Below, in pieces: positions 61,667 to 64,000 of a stretch of 64,000 nt of DNA. Source of the DNA: G025836975 sp040391135 (GTDB lineage: Bacteria; Pseudomonadota; Gammaproteobacteria; Burkholderiales; Burkholderiaceae_B); contig JBEBYL010000001.1 of the NCBI GenBank assembly GCA_040391135.1, positions 310,001 through 374,000 of the forward strand, in the 5' to 3' direction. The notes beneath the pieces were generated by a model. That model did not search any database. It saw only the letters and a list, made by a program, of their open reading frames with translations, and was not told where the DNA came from. How positions within the stretch are numbered: the first letter of the stretch is position 1; every line of letters begins with the position of its first letter. A program made the translations under genes and the position numbers.

Positions 61667-62644
61667 ATGTTCACGCATAAATTCCTGGCCGGCTGCATGC
61701 TGGCCTTCGGCGCCGCAAGCATCGCCGCAACAGCCGCCGCGGCCGATTATCCCGATCGCTCCATCCGCCTGATCGTGCCCACATCGCCCGGCTCCACCGC
61801 CGATGTGGTCGCCAGGGTAGTTGCCGATAGCATGGGCAAGACGCTGGGCCAGACCTTGGTCGTGGAGAACCTGTCGGGAGCGGCCGGCGTTCCGGGAACG
61901 CGTCAATTGGTCGCCGGCAAGCCGGACGGCTATACGCTGGGTATCGTATCTTCCAACCATGCCATCAATCCCAGCTTGCATAAAAGCCTGCCCTACGATT
62001 CCGTAAAGGACATCACGCCGATATCCATCATCGGCACAACGCCGCTGGTCATGGTGGTGGCGCAAAATTCCCCCTATCGCACGATTCAAGACCTGCTGAA
62101 GGCGGCGCGCGAGCAACCGGGAACCATCAATTACGGCTCGGCCGGATCCGGCAGCGTGCTGCACCTGGCCGGCGAGATGCTCAAGGCCAAGGCCAAGGTC
62201 GACATGGTGCACATACCCTACCGGGGCGGAAGCGCCTTAGCCACGGATGTGATGTCGGGGCAGATACACACCGCTTTCCTTGCCGTGCCTTCCGTGCTGG
62301 GGCAGATCAAGGCGGGCAAGCTCAGGGCCCTGGCCGTCAGTACGGCCCAGCCCATCGCCGCGCTTCCCGGCGTGCCATCCCTGAACGAAGCCGGCGTGCA
62401 GGGCTATGCCTACGATGCATGGATTGCCCTTATCGGCCCGGCGGGCCTGCCCGCCGATGTCGTCCAGAAACTTCAGGCCGCAACCGCCAAGGCCATGAAG
62501 GACGGCGCCGTGCTGAAGGCGCTTTCCCCGCAGGGCTTCGTTTCCAACGGCAGCGGAACCGACGAAGCGCGCCAGACCATCGTGGACGAGATCGCCCGAA
62601 GCGCCGAACTGGTCAAGGCGGCCGGCATCACGCCTCAACAGTAG
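61667..62644 (+). CDS. Bug-family solute-binding protein, copy 10
   Basis: A 325-residue protein; signal peptide to about residue 25 (SIAATAAAA), then DYPDRSIRLIVPTSPGSTADVVAR, VENLSGAAGVPG and PDGYTLGIV. The ATG at 61667 follows CAGGGAGACGAC. It lies 6 bp before the aconitase-superfamily gene, so the two are surely co-transcribed; a hydroxy-tricarboxylate or -dicarboxylate ligand is likely, and would be isomerised or dehydrated by the next enzyme. Confidence 0.93.
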   Translation: MFTHKFLAGCMLAFGAASIAATAAAADYPDRSIRLIVPTSPGSTADVVARVVADSMGKTLGQTLVVENLSGAAGVPGTRQLVAGKPDGYTLGIVSSNHAINPSLHKSLPYDSVKDITPISIIGTTPLVMVVAQNSPYRTIQDLLKAAREQPGTINYGSAGSGSVLHLAGEMLKAKAKVDMVHIPYRGGSALATDVMSGQIHTAFLAVPSVLGQIKAGKLRALAVSTAQPIAALPGVPSLNEAGVQGYAYDAWIALIGPAGLPADVVQKLQAATAKAMKDGAVLKALSPQGFVSNGSGTDEARQTIVDEIARSAELVKAAGITPQQ

Positions 62645-62650
62645 TTGCCC

Positions 62651-64000
62651 ATGCCATCGTCCAAGCTCCTGCCCGCCGGACCGGCGCGCCTGTTGTTTCT
62701 GTCGCGGAAGGCCGATGCCATCAACGCGCAATTGCGGGGCGCGGCGCTGTCCTTGCCGCAAGCCGCGCCGTTGCGGGACGACATATCCACCGACGAAATC
62801 ACGCCGGTGGCGATCATGACCCATTTCGACGAGGCGCTGGGCCGCTATCCCTATACCGGCTTCCAGGTCGAAGGCTTGCGGCCCATAGCGGTGGGCGCGG
62901 TAAAGACGGCCGGTTTCAATGTTGTGGTGGCAGGCAAGCGCTATGGGAAAGGATCATCGCGCGAGCACAGCCCCATGGCCGAGAAATCGGCCGGCATACA
63001 GTTGGTGATCGCCGAAAGCTTCGAGCGCATCTACCGCCAGAATGCCGACAACATCGGCCTGTACACCAGCACCGATATGGGGTTGGTCGAACGCCTGCTG
63101 CGCGGCGAATCCATAACAGTGGATGAAATCGTTGCGGGCCGCGATGCGCTTGCCGCCTCCATCGTTCGAGCGGGCGGCTTGCTTGCCTTTGGCCAAGCGC
63201 ATTTGAAGGATGCCGCAGCCGGCGGGTGGGATGAGCCCGATGGCCGGCCGCGTACCCTGTTTGAAAAAATCGTGCGACGCAACCGCCTGCGCACCCCTGT
63301 GACGCCGGACGATCCGCGGGTAGGCGACGGAGTCTTCGTCCACGCGGATTGGCGCTTCATCCATGAATACTACACGGGCATGGCCGCGCATATGCTGCAT
63401 GCCCGCTACGGGAAGCCCCTGTCGCTGGTGGACCCCGAACATATAGTGGTTTTTGAAGACCATACGTCCTACATCGAGGAAAGTCCCAACCATGTTCGCG
63501 CCGGCACCGTTCCGAACGTCAGGGCCATGTGCCAGGCGCAGCGCGACTTCGTCCGCGAGTACCAATTGCGGCAGCACCGTACACTGACCGAAGCCGAGGC
63601 CGCCGAAAACCCGGCATCGGACGCGGCGGGAATATCGCACGCCATGATGGCGGAGCACTACGTGCTGCCGGGGCAAATCGCGGCCGGCACCGATTCGCAC
63701 ACTCCGCACAGCGGCGCGCTGGGCTGCCTTGCATTCGGCGTGGGCACGACGGACATGGCCAACGCCTTCGTCACCGGCGCGGTCAGGCTGACCATGCCGG
63801 CATCACTGCGCGTCGAGCTGTCCGGCACCTTGCCGCCTGGCGTAACGGCCAAGGACGTCGTGCTGCATATCCTGGCTCTGCCTGAGATCCGTGCGGGTGC
63901 CGGCGTAGGCAAAGTCTTTGAGTTCTGCGGCGAAGCCGTCGGCAATTTCTCTATCGACGAGCGCGCCACGCTGACCAATATGACCGCCGAACTGGGCGGC
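62651..64000 (+). CDS. Aconitase-superfamily protein with N-terminal swivel domain (3' end outside window)
   Basis: The frame is open for 450 codons from the ATG at 62651 to the right edge. Residues about 40-150 are a LeuD/aconitase-C-like swivel domain: RDDISTDEITP (42-52) and GSSREHSPMA (101-110). Residues about 215 to the edge are the LeuC/aconitase-like catalytic part: HADWRFIHEYY, VFEDHTSYIEES, GTDSHT (346-351), HSGALGCLAFGVGTTDMANAF and PASLRVELSG. The Fe-S cysteines expected further on are beyond the window. The usual IPMI genes are separate with LeuC first, and AcnA has its swivel last; here the swivel comes first, as in AcnB without the HEAT domain. Substrate unknown; isomerisation/dehydration of a hydroxyacid is likely. 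Confidence 0.85.
   Translation, partial: MPSSKLLPAGPARLLFLSRKADAINAQLRGAALSLPQAAPLRDDISTDEITPVAIMTHFDEALGRYPYTGFQVEGLRPIAVGAVKTAGFNVVVAGKRYGKGSSREHSPMAEKSAGIQLVIAESFERIYRQNADNIGLYTSTDMGLVERLLRGESITVDEIVAGRDALAASIVRAGGLLAFGQAHLKDAAAGGWDEPDGRPRTLFEKIVRRNRLRTPVTPDDPRVGDGVFVHADWRFIHEYYTGMAAHMLHARYGKPLSLVDPEHIVVFEDHTSYIEESPNHVRAGTVPNVRAMCQAQRDFVREYQLRQHRTLTEAEAAENPASDAAGISHAMMAEHYVLPGQIAAGTDSHTPHSGALGCLAFGVGTTDMANAFVTGAVRLTMPASLRVELSGTLPPGVTAKDVVLHILALPEIRAGAGVGKVFEFCGEAVGNFSIDERATLTNMTAELGG

Noticed and set aside
62954..63709. 251-codon minus-strand open frame near the right edge
   Set aside because: The plus strand carries an uninterrupted aconitase-superfamily frame through this stretch, with strong family motifs.
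1..64000. CRISPR arrays, tRNA/rRNA genes, insertion sequences, prophage
   Set aside because: No regularly spaced direct repeats, cloverleaf candidates, transposase or phage-like proteins were seen in reading both strands; this is by eye and could miss short RNAs.

Overview
The window reads as a catabolic 'archipelago' from a high-GC betaproteobacterium, most likely Alcaligenaceae (Bordetella / Achromobacter / Pusillimonas relatives). This rests on ten Bug-type (tripartite tricarboxylate transporter family) periplasmic solute-binding proteins in 64 kb, on LysR or FCD-type GntR regulators paired with them, and on the enzyme families present (CaiB/BaiF CoA-transferases, MmgE/PrpD, mandelate-racemase-type enolases, FAH-family enzymes). 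The genus is inference. I saw no rRNA, tRNA, CRISPR array, transposase or phage gene.

Layout. 1-923: 3' part of a MotB/OmpA-like protein. 1148-4011: class II aldolase, Bug, D-2-hydroxyacid dehydrogenase. 4060-11514: GntR regulator facing a Bug / enolase / FAH / hydroxyacid dehydrogenase / enolase operon, closed by a convergent GntP-type permease; this looks like a sugar-acid pathway. 11656-14081: a small non-catabolic island with selD, an unknown membrane protein and a dodecin. 14240-19586: LysR facing Bug, maleylacetate-reductase-like dehydrogenase, citryl-CoA-lyase-like protein and CoA-transferase. 19618-24149: SHMT-like PLP enzyme with a coupled LysR, divergent from an M20 hydrolase and a Bug.

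24221-38111: a nine-gene minus-strand operon (two Bugs, aldehyde dehydrogenase, ThDP enzyme, cupin, SDR, KstD-like flavoprotein, leaderless binding protein, small alpha/beta-barrel protein), then a LysR, and on the plus strand a second leaderless binding protein with a Bug and an SDR. 38451-48016: isocitrate-lyase-like enzyme and Bug, a minus-strand SDR / hydroxyacid dehydrogenase / SDR / lactonase-like / GntR / TRAP binding protein series, and a divergent fused TRAP permease. 48026-55105: two MmgE/PrpD genes bracketing a carboxymuconolactone-decarboxylase-like protein, a hydroxyacid dehydrogenase and a NitT/TauT-type ABC importer. 55127-59438: second citryl-CoA-lyase-like protein, Bug, LysR and a two-subunit CoA-transferase. 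59612-64000: Tat/lipobox serine hydrolase, LysR, Bug, and an aconitase-superfamily protein with the swivel domain first, cut by the right edge.

How it works together. Nearly every block has the same plan: a periplasmic capture protein, a regulator, and three to seven soluble enzymes that dehydrate, oxidise, CoA-activate or cleave a hydroxylated or oxo organic acid. No TctA/TctB membrane partner lies in the window, so the Bugs must use a remote permease or act as sensors. The most unusual items are the two binding-protein homologues with neither signal peptide nor DNA-binding domain, the swivel-first aconitase fusion, an SHMT-like enzyme with altered lysine-loop residues, a hydroxyacid dehydrogenase with Gln in place of the catalytic Glu, and several well-formed candidate operators.
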